A DNA stretch of 64,000 bases from Sulfurospirillaceae bacterium (GCA_028684065.1 JAQUGO010000005.1:62001-126000), one strand, 5' to 3'. Shown: positions 28,258-37,788, numbered from the stretch's first letter. Translations and numbers: made by a program. The notes: generated by a model not told the origin, from the letters alone.

Positions 28258-29531
28258 GTAATAAAGGAAAAGTAACTAAAGAAGAGTCTTTAGCCTATCA
28301 TATTGGTGGAAAGATTGAGATAACTGTAAAAACACGTTGTGACACAGCAAGAGATCTTTCAATGGCCTACACACCAGGTGTTGCTCACCCTTGTTTAGAG
28401 ATTGAAAAAGATAATGAATTAGCTTACGAATATACTAATAAGGGCAATCTTGTTGCCGTCATTACCGATGGTACGGCTGTCCTTGGACTTGGCGATATTG
28501 GTGCTGTTGCAGGGAAACCTGTTATGGAAGGTAAAGCAGTTTTATTTAAAAAATTTGCAGGTGTTGATGCGTTTGACATTGAGCTTGATGAACATGATGC
28601 TGACAAAATTGTTGAAATTTGTAAAGCACTTGCGCCTACATTTGGTGGCATTAATCTTGAAGATATTAAAGCGCCAAAATGTTTTGACATCGAAGAAAAA
28701 CTTCAAGCGGCTGTGAATATTCCCGTTATGCATGATGATCAACATGGCACGGCTATGATTACGAGTGCGGGTCTGATCAATGCACTTGAAATTAGCGGTA
28801 AAAAAATCGAAGACATGAAAATCGTCGTTTCTGGAGCTGGAGCTGCTGGTATTGCATGTGCCAAAATGTATAAACTCTTAGGTGCCAAAAACATCGTAAT
28901 GATTGATACTAAAGGCGTTATTCATTCTGGACGAACTGATTTGAACAAATATAAAGCTGAGTTTGCTTTTGAAACCAGCGATAGAACCTTAGAGGATGCA
29001 ATGAAGGGTTCAGACATGTTTCTTGGCCTCTCTGCCCCTGGCGTTGTGAGTAAAGAAATGGTACTTTCTATGAACCCTTATCCGATTATCTTTGCACTAG
29101 CCAATCCAATTCCTGAGATTTTACCAGAAGAAGTTCATTCGGTTAGAGATGATGTGATGATGGGAACAGGTAGAAGTGATTATCCAAACCAAGTCAATAA
29201 CGTTTTAGGGTTTCCTTTTATTTTCAGAGGTGCGTTGGATGTGAAAGCGACTAAAATCACAGAAGGCATGAAAATGGCTGCAGCCGTTGCTATGGCAAAA
29301 TTGGCTAAAGAAGAAGTGCCTGATTATGTTAAAGCAGCCTATCCAGGAGAAGACCCTAAGTTTGGTATTAATTATATCATCCCAAAACCATTTGATAGAA
29401 GGGTTTTTGTTTGGATTTCTTCAGCTGTGGCAGAAGCGGCGATAAAAGATGGTGTGGCACGAGTAACGGATTTTGATATAAATTTATACAAAAGAGACCT
29501 TCAAGCCATAATCGACGCGGAGAAAAAATAG
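28254..29531 (+). CDS. Malic enzyme (NAD(P)-dependent malate dehydrogenase, decarboxylating)
   Basis: A 425-residue short-form malic enzyme that converts malate to pyruvate, CO2 and NAD(P)H. Visible motifs are [87 protein letters not shown] and the Rossmann loop [16 protein letters not shown]. It lacks the C-terminal phosphotransacetylase-like domain of long MaeB forms. The start is TTG 28254, four bases into the gltX stop region and preceded by AAAGGAGTTTGAG. upp follows without a gap. Confidence 0.95.
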   Translation: MSNKGKVTKEESLAYHIGGKIEITVKTRCDTARDLSMAYTPGVAHPCLEIEKDNELAYEYTNKGNLVAVITDGTAVLGLGDIGAVAGKPVMEGKAVLFKKFAGVDAFDIELDEHDADKIVEICKALAPTFGGINLEDIKAPKCFDIEEKLQAAVNIPVMHDDQHGTAMITSAGLINALEISGKKIEDMKIVVSGAGAAGIACAKMYKLLGAKNIVMIDTKGVIHSGRTDLNKYKAEFAFETSDRTLEDAMKGSDMFLGLSAPGVVSKEMVLSMNPYPIIFALANPIPEILPEEVHSVRDDVMMGTGRSDYPNQVNNVLGFPFIFRGALDVKATKITEGMKMAAAVAMAKLAKEEVPDYVKAAYPGEDPKFGINYIIPKPFDRRVFVWISSAVAEAAIKDGVARVTDFDINLYKRDLQAIIDAEKK

Positions 29532-30161
29532 GTGGAAAACGTTCATGTTATAAAACATCCTTTAATTGAGCATAAGCTCTCCATTTTACGGGATAAAAAA
29601 ACGGAGCCATTTCATTTTAGACTGCTTGTTGATGAGATTTCATATTTGATGTTATTTGAAGCAACACGTGACTTACCATTGCGTGATGTCAAAATTCAAA
29701 CACCTGTTGCTTCGGCACATACTAAAAAACTCAATGCAAAAATCATGATCTGCCCAATTCTTCGGGCAGCTCTTGGTATGTTGGATAGTGTTTTTAAATT
29801 AATTCCCGATGCAAGTGTTGGTTTTTTAGGTTTTCAACGTAATGAAAAGACGCTTGAAGCTGAGTTTTATTATGCGAAACTTCCACCTGATCACGCTGAA
29901 CGAACCGCAATTATTATTGACCCTATGTTTGCAACTGGTGGAACAGCCATTGATGCCGTCAATTTTCTAAAAAGTAAAGGTGTGAAAGATATTCGGTTTT
30001 TAGCACTAGTTTCAGCGCCAGAGGGATTAGCACGATTTACTAAAATTCATCCAGATGTTCCTGTCTTTACAGCATGTATTGATGATGGACTGAATGAAAA
30101 TGGTTATATTGTTCCAGGTCTTGGTGATGCGGGAGATAGAGTCTTTAATACAGTCAATTAA
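29532..30161 (+). CDS. upp: Uracil phosphoribosyltransferase
   Basis: A 209-residue pyrimidine salvage enzyme that makes UMP from uracil and PRPP. The PRPP-binding loop is AIIIDPMFATGGTAIDAVNFL; other signatures are HPLIEHKLSILRDKKT at the N-terminus and GYIVPGLGDAGDRVFN at the C-terminus. The start codon is GTG immediately after the malic enzyme stop, with GCGGAG upstream. A 14-bp hairpin ends the operon. Confidence 0.97.
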   Translation: MENVHVIKHPLIEHKLSILRDKKTEPFHFRLLVDEISYLMLFEATRDLPLRDVKIQTPVASAHTKKLNAKIMICPILRAALGMLDSVFKLIPDASVGFLGFQRNEKTLEAEFYYAKLPPDHAERTAIIIDPMFATGGTAIDAVNFLKSKGVKDIRFLALVSAPEGLARFTKIHPDVPVFTACIDDGLNENGYIVPGLGDAGDRVFNTVN

Positions 30162-30191
30162 TGAAGAAGAGAGAATTTTCTCTCTTCTTCA
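30162..30191. terminator. upp / gdhA bidirectional terminator
   Basis: TGAAGAAGAGAGAA and TTCTCTCTTCTTCA form a perfect 14-bp stem around a two-base TT centre, between the convergent upp and gdhA genes. AT-rich sequence follows on both sides. Confidence 0.88.
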
Positions 30192-30196
30192 AATTA

Positions 30197-31558
30197 TTAA
30201 ACAGCACCTTGGTCAATCATTGAATCAGCCACCTTTCTAAAACCTGCGATATTAGCGCCTAGCATCAAATTTCCTTCATCTCCAAACTCTTTTGAAGTAT
30301 TGTACGAGAGATCAAAAATAGATTTCATAATGGTTCTAAGTTTACTATCAACATCTGCAAACGACCATTTTAGCATACTGGCATTTTGGCTCATTTCTAA
30401 TTGACTGGTCGCGACACCTCCTGCATTGGCAGCTTTAGCTGGCCCGTAAAACATTTTATTGGCTAACATAAAATTAATAGCCTCAGGCGTGCTTGGCATG
30501 TTTGCCCCTTCATTTACGAGGCGACAGCCATTTTTGTAAAGGTTTTTAATATCTTCAAGATTAAGTTCATTTTGTGTCGCACTTGGAAATGCAGCAAAAC
30601 AAGGAATACTCCAAACGGCATTGGTTCCAGTTGGATACTGATGAACAGGAATATAGGTGGCTTTTGGACGTCCTTTAAGGTATTCGCTTAAATCGGCTCT
30701 ACTTAGTTCTTTAACGGCACGGAGCGTGGTAAAGTCAATACCCTCTTTGTCGTAAATCATTCCCTTTGAGTCACTACATGTAACAGGAATTGCACCCATG
30801 TCGTAAAGCTTTTGAATCGTATAGATAGCTACATTACCTGAGCCTGATACGGTACAAATTTTACCTTTAAGGCTATCACCTTGTTTATTAAGAATGTTTT
30901 CTGCAAAATAGACAGAGCCAAAACCAGTCGCTTCAGTTCGTGCTAGTGAGCCACCCCAGTTGAGTCCTTTGCCGGTTAAAACACCTTCAAATCTACCTGT
31001 AAGACGTTTGTATTCACCAAACATAAAACCAATTTCTCGACCACCAACGCCGATATCACCTGCAGGGACATCTCTTGTTTCACCAATATGTTTCGAGAGT
31101 TCTCCCATAAAAGATTGGCAAAAGCGCATAATTTCACCTTCACTTTTTCCTTTTGGATCAAAGTTACTGCCCCCTTTAGCTCCACCAATAGCAAGTCCTG
31201 TTAAAGAATTTTTAAAAATTTGCTCAAATCCTAAAAATTTAATGATTCCTAGATTAACACTTGGATGGAAACGAAGTCCGCCTTTGTAAGGTCCGATAGC
31301 AGAGTTAAATTGTACACGGTAACCAATATTGGTTTGAATTTTACTTTGATCATCCATCCAAACAACACGAAAAAGAAGCTGGCGCTCAGGGATAACAATA
31401 CGCTCTAAAATATTGTATTGATCATACTTTGGTTCAGCTTTTAAAAGAGGTTCTAGTGACATAAGAACTTCTTCAACAGCCTGGTAAAATTCATTCTGTC
31501 CAGGTGTACTTTGTATTGTAGATTGTAATACTTTATCGATGTAATGTTTAACTGACAT
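30197..31558 (-). CDS. gdhA: Glutamate dehydrogenase
   Basis: A 453-residue hexameric glutamate dehydrogenase of the E. coli GdhA type, which fixes ammonium onto 2-oxoglutarate. The catalytic region is FNSAIGPYKGGLRFHPSVNLGIIKFLGFEQIFKNSLTGLAIGGAKGGSNFDPKGKSEGEIMRF, with the active-site Lys residues, followed by DVPAGDIGVGGREIG and the Rossmann loop CTVSGSGNVAIYTIQKL. It stands alone; upstream is a long AT-rich non-coding region. AAAGGAATTAAATG is its ribosome-binding context. Confidence 0.97.
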   Translation of the reverse strand: MSVKHYIDKVLQSTIQSTPGQNEFYQAVEEVLMSLEPLLKAEPKYDQYNILERIVIPERQLLFRVVWMDDQSKIQTNIGYRVQFNSAIGPYKGGLRFHPSVNLGIIKFLGFEQIFKNSLTGLAIGGAKGGSNFDPKGKSEGEIMRFCQSFMGELSKHIGETRDVPAGDIGVGGREIGFMFGEYKRLTGRFEGVLTGKGLNWGGSLARTEATGFGSVYFAENILNKQGDSLKGKICTVSGSGNVAIYTIQKLYDMGAIPVTCSDSKGMIYDKEGIDFTTLRAVKELSRADLSEYLKGRPKATYIPVHQYPTGTNAVWSIPCFAAFPSATQNELNLEDIKNLYKNGCRLVNEGANMPSTPEAINFMLANKMFYGPAKAANAGGVATSQLEMSQNASMLKWSFADVDSKLRTIMKSIFDLSYNTSKEFGDEGNLMLGANIAGFRKVADSMIDQGAV

Positions 31559-31642
31559 TTAATTCCTTTAGTATAATGATAGTATTTTTAAAACCAGAAG
31601 GCATTCGTAACTTAAAATAGCTTTAACCCTTATTGCTCCTTT

Positions 31643-31861
31643 TTACTTTATGTATAACTTGGCCATTTGAGATAATTCTTGATTTCTCAAGACGCGATTC
31701 CTTTTCCGTGTGTATTTTAGTAATATATAAAATAGTATTTCAAGATACTTTGTAAGGACATGTAGAAGATTTGTGTGAAATTTACTTATATATTTATATA
31801 AAAGTGTGCAAAATGTATAGAAGATTAAATTTAAAATGCTAGAGCTTTCTCCCAAAACCAT
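31643..31861 (-). CDS. Possible small hydrophobic protein (weak candidate)
   Basis: This lies in the 445-base space between gdhA and the sulfatase gene, which otherwise shows nothing certain. From ATG 31861 it would encode 72 residues (MVLGESSSILNLIFYTFCTLL...), hydrophobic in the first half with a Lys/Arg-rich tail. In its favour: an ideal AAAGGAG site five bases before the ATG and a TATAAT box (31886-31891) about 25 bases upstream on the same strand. Against it: the composition looks like translated AT-rich DNA and I recognise no homologue. The same promoter could instead drive a long gdhA leader. Confidence 0.3.
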   Translation of the reverse strand: MVLGESSSILNLIFYTFCTLLYKYISKFHTNLLHVLTKYLEILFYILLKYTRKRNRVLRNQELSQMAKLYIK

Positions 31862-32003
31862 ATATGCTCCTTTGGGTGGTTTTAAATTATAACCCCTCAA
31901 AACTTAAATGGATAAAAAATTTTTAGGTTAAGAGAGCCTTTAAGTATTGAACGTTTACCATATTGAGATACAATTACGCCATTCTCCCATACAAAGGTTA
32001 CGT

Positions 32004-33923
32004 ATGAAACAACTGTTTAATTCTCGTTTTAAGGTCTATTTTTTTGTTCTGGCAATTTTTTTAGCATATAATTTTTTAATACGTACAACATTATTATTAA
32101 TTTCATGGGATAAAGTTTCTCTTTCTTTTAAAGCATTAATTAATATTTACGGGAATGGTCTTTTCTATGATCTTATAAGCAGTTTTTACGCAACTATTGT
32201 AGTTGTTCTTTATTTGGTATTTGTGCCTAACAAACTCTATCATCACCCATTACATCGTTACATAAGCTATTTGTTTTTTATCGTTGTCTTTTTTGCCTTA
32301 GGATTTTTAGCGATTTCTGAACATGTTTTTTGGGAAGAATTTAGTGTACGCTTCAATTTTATAGCCGTAGATTATTTAGTCTATACGCAAGAGGTCATTG
32401 GCAATATTATGGAATCCTATCCAGTATGGCAAATTTTAGCTGTAAACTTGATCGTTTCCTTGGTTGTATTTTATTTTTTAAAAAGGTTTATTGATAGAGC
32501 CATTATGCCACAAACGCATTTTTCATACCGTGTAAAATATGGAGTAGTATTGCTGATATTGCCTATATTGGCCTATTTCTTTGTGATAGGCTCTAACGTT
32601 AAGTCTGACAATCAATATGAAAAAAATCTTTCATATAATGGTTTGTATCAACTTTTTTCTGCTTTTATTAATAATAAGCTTGAATACAGTGATTTTTACA
32701 CCACTATTGATGAAAAAGTAATGCTGAAAAATTATCGTACCCTTATGGAGCAGAGCAATTCAACATTTGTAGAAGCAAATATGGATAGCATGAAGCGTCT
32801 TGTTAAAGGCAGCGAGCACAAAACTGAAAAAAATGTAGTGATTATTTTAATGGAAAGTATGAGCTCTGAATTTATGGGTATTTTTGGAAATAAAGCAGGA
32901 CTTACCCCTAATCTTGATCGATTGGCGAATGAAGGTTTGCTTTTTACTAATTTTTTTGCGACAGGAACACGAACCGTGCGAGGCATGGAAGCGATTACTC
33001 TTTCTATTCCACCATTAGCGGGTCGTTCAGTTGTGAAACAACCCGATGGTGTAGATATGTTTTCTTCGGGATATCTTTTTAAAGAACATGGTTATCGTAC
33101 CTCTTTTATTTATGGTGGTCATGGGTATTTTGATAATATGAATGCCTTTTTTGCTGCCAATGATTTTAGTGATATTGTGGATAAGACAGAGATGAGTAGT
33201 GACGAAATTACGTTTTCGAATGTATGGGGTGTAAGCGATGAAAATCTTTTTGATAAAGCTATAAAAAAATATGATAGTGATTTTGCTGCACATCAAAAAT
33301 TTTTTAGTTTAGTCATGACAACGTCAAATCATAGGCCTTATACATATCCTGATGGAAAAATTGATATCCCTTCCCATTCTGGACGATCAGGAGCCGTTAA
33401 ATATGCCGATTTTGCTGTTGGAGAATTGATTAGAAAGGCACAAACAAAGCCGTGGTTTAATGATACAATTTTTGTATTTGTAGCAGATCATTGTGCCTCA
33501 AGTGCTGGGAAAACAGAACTTCCTATGCATAAATATAAAATCCCTTTGATTATCTATGCTCCATCTTTTATTACACCTCAAAAAGTCGATAAAATGGCAA
33601 GTCAAATTGATGTTGTACCAACATTATTAGGGGTCTTAGGTTGGGATTATGAAAGCCGATTTTATGGCAATAATATCTTAAGTGATAGTTTTATTCCACG
33701 CGCATTTATTGGAACCTACCAAAAGCTAGGACTTCTTAGAGATGATACGTTAACGATTCTTTTGCCTAATAAAAAAGTTAGAGAATATAAAATTATGAAT
33801 CAAAGTTATGAAGACTCCACGTATCGTTTGATTTCACCGCTTGAGAAAGATGCCTTAGATGCCATAACATATTTTCAAAGTGAATCCTATTTTCATAAGC
33901 ACCGATTGGATAGGGTACGCTAA
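32004..33923 (+). CDS. LTA synthase-like membrane sulfatase-fold phosphotransferase
   Basis: A 639-residue inner-membrane enzyme of the alkaline phosphatase superfamily (LTA synthase/phosphoglycerol or phosphoethanolamine transferase branch). ATG 32004 was chosen because AAAGG lies seven bases upstream; the track start is a TTG. About five TM segments fill residues 1-215. The extracellular domain has NVVIILMESMSSEFMGIFG (metal-binding Glu), TPNLDRLANEGLLFTNFFATGTRTVRGMEA with the probable nucleophile Thr, and FVFVADHCAS with Asp-His metal ligands. It may decorate lipid A, periplasmic glucans or another envelope glycan; the acceptor is unknown. It stands alone, followed 53 bases later by terC. 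Confidence 0.87.
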   Translation: MKQLFNSRFKVYFFVLAIFLAYNFLIRTTLLLISWDKVSLSFKALINIYGNGLFYDLISSFYATIVVVLYLVFVPNKLYHHPLHRYISYLFFIVVFFALGFLAISEHVFWEEFSVRFNFIAVDYLVYTQEVIGNIMESYPVWQILAVNLIVSLVVFYFLKRFIDRAIMPQTHFSYRVKYGVVLLILPILAYFFVIGSNVKSDNQYEKNLSYNGLYQLFSAFINNKLEYSDFYTTIDEKVMLKNYRTLMEQSNSTFVEANMDSMKRLVKGSEHKTEKNVVIILMESMSSEFMGIFGNKAGLTPNLDRLANEGLLFTNFFATGTRTVRGMEAITLSIPPLAGRSVVKQPDGVDMFSSGYLFKEHGYRTSFIYGGHGYFDNMNAFFAANDFSDIVDKTEMSSDEITFSNVWGVSDENLFDKAIKKYDSDFAAHQKFFSLVMTTSNHRPYTYPDGKIDIPSHSGRSGAVKYADFAVGELIRKAQTKPWFNDTIFVFVADHCASSAGKTELPMHKYKIPLIIYAPSFITPQKVDKMASQIDVVPTLLGVLGWDYESRFYGNNILSDSFIPRAFIGTYQKLGLLRDDTLTILLPNKKVREYKIMNQSYEDSTYRLISPLEKDALDAITYFQSESYFHKHRLDRVR

Positions 33924-33976
33924 GCCTTTTCACACACACTTTGCGCTAAAATACAAAAAAAACAAGGAAAAAGTGG

Positions 33977-34717
33977 ATGATAGAATCGTTATTTACCTTT
34001 GAGGCACTTGTTGCTTTGGCAACACTGACGGCCTTAGAGATAGTGCTTGGCATTGATAATATTATTTTTATTGCCATTTTAGTAGGTCGACTACCTGCGC
34101 ATCAAAGGGATAAAGGGCGTATTTTTGGGCTCGCTCTTGCGATGATGACACGTATTTTATTATTACTTTCTTTGTTTTGGATTATGAAATTAACCAATCC
34201 ACTTTTTACCATTTTTGCCCAAGAAATATCGGGACGTGATTTGATTTTGATTATAGGAGGATTGTTTCTTTTAGCCAAATCAACCACTGAAATTCATCAT
34301 GATATCGAAGAAGATGACGGTGAAGAGGCTGAGCTAAAAAAAAGCAAAGCTAAAGGTTTTATCAATATTCTGATTCAAATCGCCGTCTTAGATATTGTTT
34401 TTTCTCTTGATTCCGTCATTACGGCGGTGGGAATGGTCAACAATATTGTCATTATGATATTAGCTGTGATTCTCGCTGTTGGCGTGATGATGTTTGCTTC
34501 AAAAACCATTTCTGATTTTATTGAAGAAAATCCTACGATTAAAATGTTAGCGCTTTCTTTTTTAATTTTAGTGGGTGTTACATTGATTGCGGAAGGGCTT
34601 GATTTGCATATTTCAAAAGGGTATGTCTATTTTTCAATGGCATTTTCTTTAGCTGTTGAATCTATCAATATCTACACTCGAAAGAAAAAAGCCAAAAAAC
34701 ATGTGAAAGAGTTATGA
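33977..34717 (+). CDS. TerC-family integral membrane protein
   Basis: A 246-residue protein with about seven TM helices. The first carries the TerC signature LTALEIVLGIDNIIFIAILVGRLP and a second acidic helix reads AVLDIVFSLDSVITAVGMV. These paired Asp-containing helices are typical of TerC/Alx proteins, now associated with manganese export and metalation of secreted enzymes. A charged cytoplasmic loop (EIHHDIEEDDGEEAELKKSKAK) lies in the middle. Its last codon overlaps the start of the MreB-like gene (ATGA). Confidence 0.9.
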   Translation: MIESLFTFEALVALATLTALEIVLGIDNIIFIAILVGRLPAHQRDKGRIFGLALAMMTRILLLLSLFWIMKLTNPLFTIFAQEISGRDLILIIGGLFLLAKSTTEIHHDIEEDDGEEAELKKSKAKGFINILIQIAVLDIVFSLDSVITAVGMVNNIVIMILAVILAVGVMMFASKTISDFIEENPTIKMLALSFLILVGVTLIAEGLDLHISKGYVYFSMAFSLAVESINIYTRKKKAKKHVKEL

Positions 34718-35715
34718 TGCTTCTCCCCCATAAATATTTTGCTATTGATTTAGGAACCAATAATACTTTAGTCTATGAATCCAAACGAGGGATTATTTTT
34801 GACGAACCCACCTCCATCTCCTTCGATAAAAAGAGATCTTCCTATTTTGATTTTGGGTTGTCGTCTAAAAACATGTATGGTAAAAACCCAAAACATATTG
34901 AAGTTTTACAACCCTTATCCAAAGGGGCAATTGCTAATATAACGGTTGCAAAGGCGTATATTAAAAATTTGATAGGATCTATTACAAGACACTCTTTGCT
35001 TAAGCCTGATATCGTTGTGAGCGTTCCCTCCGACCTTAATGCAATGGAGCGTCATGCAGTGATTGAAGCAGGCAAAGAAGGTGGTGCTCGCAATGTCGTC
35101 TTGCTTAAAGACCCTTTTGCTGCGGCTATTGGCTCTTTAAAAGATATTTCTTATTCTAAGGGTATTATGGTGCTTGATATGGGTGCTGGTGTAAGCGAAA
35201 TAACACTTCTATCCTGTAACGGCATTGTCATGTCAAAATCTTTACGCATTGCAGGCAATGACCTTGATGAGGCCATTGTTGAGTATTTTAAAGCAACAAA
35301 GCGTATTCAGATTGGGTTGCTAGATGCTGAAATATTAAAAAAAGAGTTGGCATGTTTGGATACGAGTGAAGAAAAAATGATGCAAATCAGTGTAAAAAAC
35401 CTTATGACGCGCATGCCTGAATACTGTACTATCTCATCAAATGATATTACAAAGGCTGTTCTTCCCCTTATTGATCGTGTGGTTACATTAGTGTATACGC
35501 TACTTTCTCAGCTTCCAGCTTCTTTTGCCAATGATATCTATGATAATGGTATTTTACTCACAGGTGGTTCTTCTTTGCTGAAAGGCTTTGACACCTATCT
35601 TTCTCAAAAATTAGATATCGTGACACATATTGTTGATACACCTTTACAAAATATTATTTTAGGGACAGGTCGTGTAATGGAAGATAAGCAGTATAGCTCT
35701 TTACTTAGTAAGTAA
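34714..35715 (+). CDS. Divergent MreB-like actin homologue
   Basis: A 333-residue actin-fold ATPase. Phosphate-1 is FAIDLGTNNTLVYESKRGIIFDEP, phosphate-2 is GIMVLDMGAGVSEITLLSC, and the adenosine motif is GILLTGGSSLLKGFDTYL. These match MreB closely in order and spacing, yet many normally invariant positions differ (TNNTL for TANTL, GGSSL for GGGAL, and an altered 40-60 region). It is not next to mreC or other rod-shape genes but is translationally coupled to terC. It may be a second, specialised MreB-family filament (as MamK and other paralogues are) or the organism's only MreB; I cannot tell from this window. No N-terminal amphipathic helix is obvious. Confidence 0.85.
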   Translation: MMLLPHKYFAIDLGTNNTLVYESKRGIIFDEPTSISFDKKRSSYFDFGLSSKNMYGKNPKHIEVLQPLSKGAIANITVAKAYIKNLIGSITRHSLLKPDIVVSVPSDLNAMERHAVIEAGKEGGARNVVLLKDPFAAAIGSLKDISYSKGIMVLDMGAGVSEITLLSCNGIVMSKSLRIAGNDLDEAIVEYFKATKRIQIGLLDAEILKKELACLDTSEEKMMQISVKNLMTRMPEYCTISSNDITKAVLPLIDRVVTLVYTLLSQLPASFANDIYDNGILLTGGSSLLKGFDTYLSQKLDIVTHIVDTPLQNIILGTGRVMEDKQYSSLLSK

Positions 35716-35788
35716 TTTTTTCTTTATCATCTGGTTGTTAGTCCAACTATGTTACTATTTTTACTTTATTTTACACTAAAGGGTTAGT

Positions 35789-37126
35789 ATGCATGGTGAA
35801 CGTTTTGGTCGTATGGGTTTTATTTTAGCTTCTGCAGGAAGTGCCATAGGCCTTGGAAATATTTGGAAATTTCCTTATATGACGGGAGAAAATGGTGGTG
35901 GCGCCTTTGTGATTATTTATCTTCTTACGATTACGTTTATTGGTCTTTCTCTTTTTTTAGCAGAAGTCGTGATGGGTAGGTTATCGCGTTCTGATGCTGT
36001 CTCTGCCTTTGAAGTTTTAGCACCACGTCATGCAGGTCTTTGGAAATATAGTGGTTTTATGATTTTTACAGGCGTATTGATTTTAGCATTTTATACGATT
36101 GTTATTGGTTGGATATTTAAATATATTTATATTTCTGCTTTTTCGCTTCCTGCCAGTGTTAAAGAAGCAGGAGCTTCATTTGGTGGAATGGTTACTACTG
36201 AGACATTACCTCAAATTTTTTATTTTACATTGGCATTTGTACTGACTTTTTGGATTGTCTCCAAAGGTGTCAAAAAAGGAATAGAGAAGGTTAATGTTAT
36301 ATTGATGCCATTGCTCATCATTATTTTACTTCTTTTATTTGCCTATGCTATGAGTTTAGATGGTTTTAGTAAAGCAGCTTCTTTTTTATTTTCTCCTGAT
36401 TTTAGTAAGATTCAATCAACTTCTATCCTAGCTGCCGTAGGGCATGCTTTTTTTACGCTCTCTTTGGGTATGGGTAGTATTATGGCATATGCGGCATCAC
36501 TACCTAAAGATGAAAATATTGCAAAGGCATCGTTTATGGTTGCCTTTCTTGATACCGCCGTTGCTTTGGTTGCAGGGATGGTTATTTTTACTTTTATTTT
36601 TCATTTTGGAGCAGAGCCTTCACAAGGGCCTGGGCTTGTCTTTATCTCTTTGCCCCCACTGTTTTATCAGCTTGGTTTGGTAGGAAATATTATTGGTGTT
36701 CTATTCTTTGTTGCACTTGCTTTTGCAGGGATTACATCAGCTGTTTCAATTGTAGAGCCAACAGTTATGTATATGACTAATCGTTTTAAAATAAGTCGTA
36801 AAAAAGCACTTATTACCTTAGGAAGTATTGTTTATGTGTTTGGACTATTGGCTTTGATATCAAATATCGAAGCTCTTAAAGAGTATGTTACATTCTTTGG
36901 AAAAGGGTTCTTTGATATTTTAGATTTCACAAGTTCATCTATTTTATTACCATTAGGCGGTATGGTGATTGCAATCTTTGTAGGATTTGTGATTGATCGC
37001 ACAAAGTTATATGGTTTGCTTAGACCATTTATGAGTGATACTCTCTTTGCCCTTTGGTATTTTTCGATTAAGTTTATTACACCAGTGGGTGTTTTTACCG
37101 TGATGGTCAATAAACTGTTCTTCTAG
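35789..37126 (+). CDS. Neurotransmitter:sodium symporter (NSS) family transporter
   Basis: A 445-residue transporter with 11-12 TM helices. TM1 carries the family motif GFILASAGSAIGLGNIWKFPYMTGENGGGAFVIIYL, with unwound-region residues for Na+ and substrate, and TM6-TM8 include AVGHAFFTLSLGMGSIMAYAA and FFVALAFAGITSAVSIVEP. Bacterial members carry amino acids such as leucine, tryptophan or tyrosine with Na+; the substrate cannot be read here. It is a single gene, ending at a hairpin made from the ACATGT word. Confidence 0.94.
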   Translation: MHGERFGRMGFILASAGSAIGLGNIWKFPYMTGENGGGAFVIIYLLTITFIGLSLFLAEVVMGRLSRSDAVSAFEVLAPRHAGLWKYSGFMIFTGVLILAFYTIVIGWIFKYIYISAFSLPASVKEAGASFGGMVTTETLPQIFYFTLAFVLTFWIVSKGVKKGIEKVNVILMPLLIIILLLLFAYAMSLDGFSKAASFLFSPDFSKIQSTSILAAVGHAFFTLSLGMGSIMAYAASLPKDENIAKASFMVAFLDTAVALVAGMVIFTFIFHFGAEPSQGPGLVFISLPPLFYQLGLVGNIIGVLFFVALAFAGITSAVSIVEPTVMYMTNRFKISRKKALITLGSIVYVFGLLALISNIEALKEYVTFFGKGFFDILDFTSSSILLPLGGMVIAIFVGFVIDRTKLYGLLRPFMSDTLFALWYFSIKFITPVGVFTVMVNKLFF

Positions 37127-37142
37127 GAAAGAGTGTTCTGAA

Positions 37143-37181
37143 AGCTTTGCATGTAGGGATATAGTCTTTACATGTAAAGCT
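37143..37181 (+). terminator. Hairpin after the NSS transporter gene
   Basis: AGCTTTGCATGTA and TACATGTAAAGCT pair over 13 bases with one G-T wobble and a 13-base loop. The second arm contains the 14-bp palindrome CTTTACATGTAAAG (37166-37179). No T-run follows, so termination is likely but weak. The remaining bases to 37364 are AT-rich with no gene visible. Confidence 0.5.
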
Positions 37182-37364
37182 CAACGTTGATATTGATACG
37201 AAGTCATACTAATATCCATTTCTAATTATAAATAAAGTCCAATAAATTTAGGAAAATCTAAAGTGATTTATCCAAGAAATAAGCTTTGATTTGTTTGATA
37301 TAAAAAAATGTATTATATTTAAAAAAAGATGTAAAAAAATTGTTTGAAAGTTTTTGTTAAAGAA

Positions 37365-37449
37365 TGGTGCGGATAAAGAGACTCGAACTCCCATGCCTCT
37401 CGGCACCAGATCCTAAGTCTGGCGTGTCTACCAATTTCACCATATCCGC
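37365..37449 (-). tRNA. tRNA-Leu (anticodon TAG)
   Basis: Minus strand. Acceptor GCGGATA pairs with TATCCGC, discriminator A, and CCA is encoded. The anticodon stem CCAGA/TCTGG encloses CTTAGGA, giving TAG. A short variable arm (GTGCCGAGAGGCAT) fits a class II leucine tRNA. It is the last tRNA in the five-gene transcript. Confidence 0.95.
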
Positions 37450-37494
37450 ACACAACAGTAGTAAATTTTGCGAAGCTAATGCTCCGTCTTAAGG

Positions 37495-37571
<77 letters not shown>

Positions 37572-37591
37572 ATCTTCTCTCGGTTTAGGGT

Positions 37592-37668
37592 TGGTGCGCC
37601 CGACAGGAGTCGAACCTACAACCTACGGATCCGAAGTCCGTTGCTCTATCCAATTGAGCTACGAGCGC
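37592..37668 (-). tRNA. tRNA-Arg (anticodon TCG)
   Basis: Minus strand, GCGCTCGTAGCTCAATTGG at the 5' end, anticodon stem ACGGA/TCCGT with loop CTTCGGA, T-arm GTTCGACT, acceptor partner CGGGCGC, discriminator A and encoded CCA. It shares its D-arm sequence with the neighbouring tRNA-Arg (TCT). Confidence 0.95.
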
Positions 37669-37689
37669 ATGCAACTGCTCTTTTTAGAA

Positions 37690-37767
37690 TGGGGTGAGTG
37701 ATGGGGATCGAACCCACGACCCTCAGAACCACAACCTGATGCTCTAACCAACTGAGCTACACCCACC
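37690..37767 (-). tRNA. tRNA-His (anticodon GTG)
   Basis: Minus strand. Acceptor GTGGGTG pairs with CACTCAC and is preceded by the extra G-1 opposite discriminator C that identifies histidine tRNA. Anticodon loop TTGTGGT, T-arm GTTCGATC, encoded CCA. Confidence 0.95.
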
Positions 37768-37788
37768 ATCATTTTTAACATTTTAACA

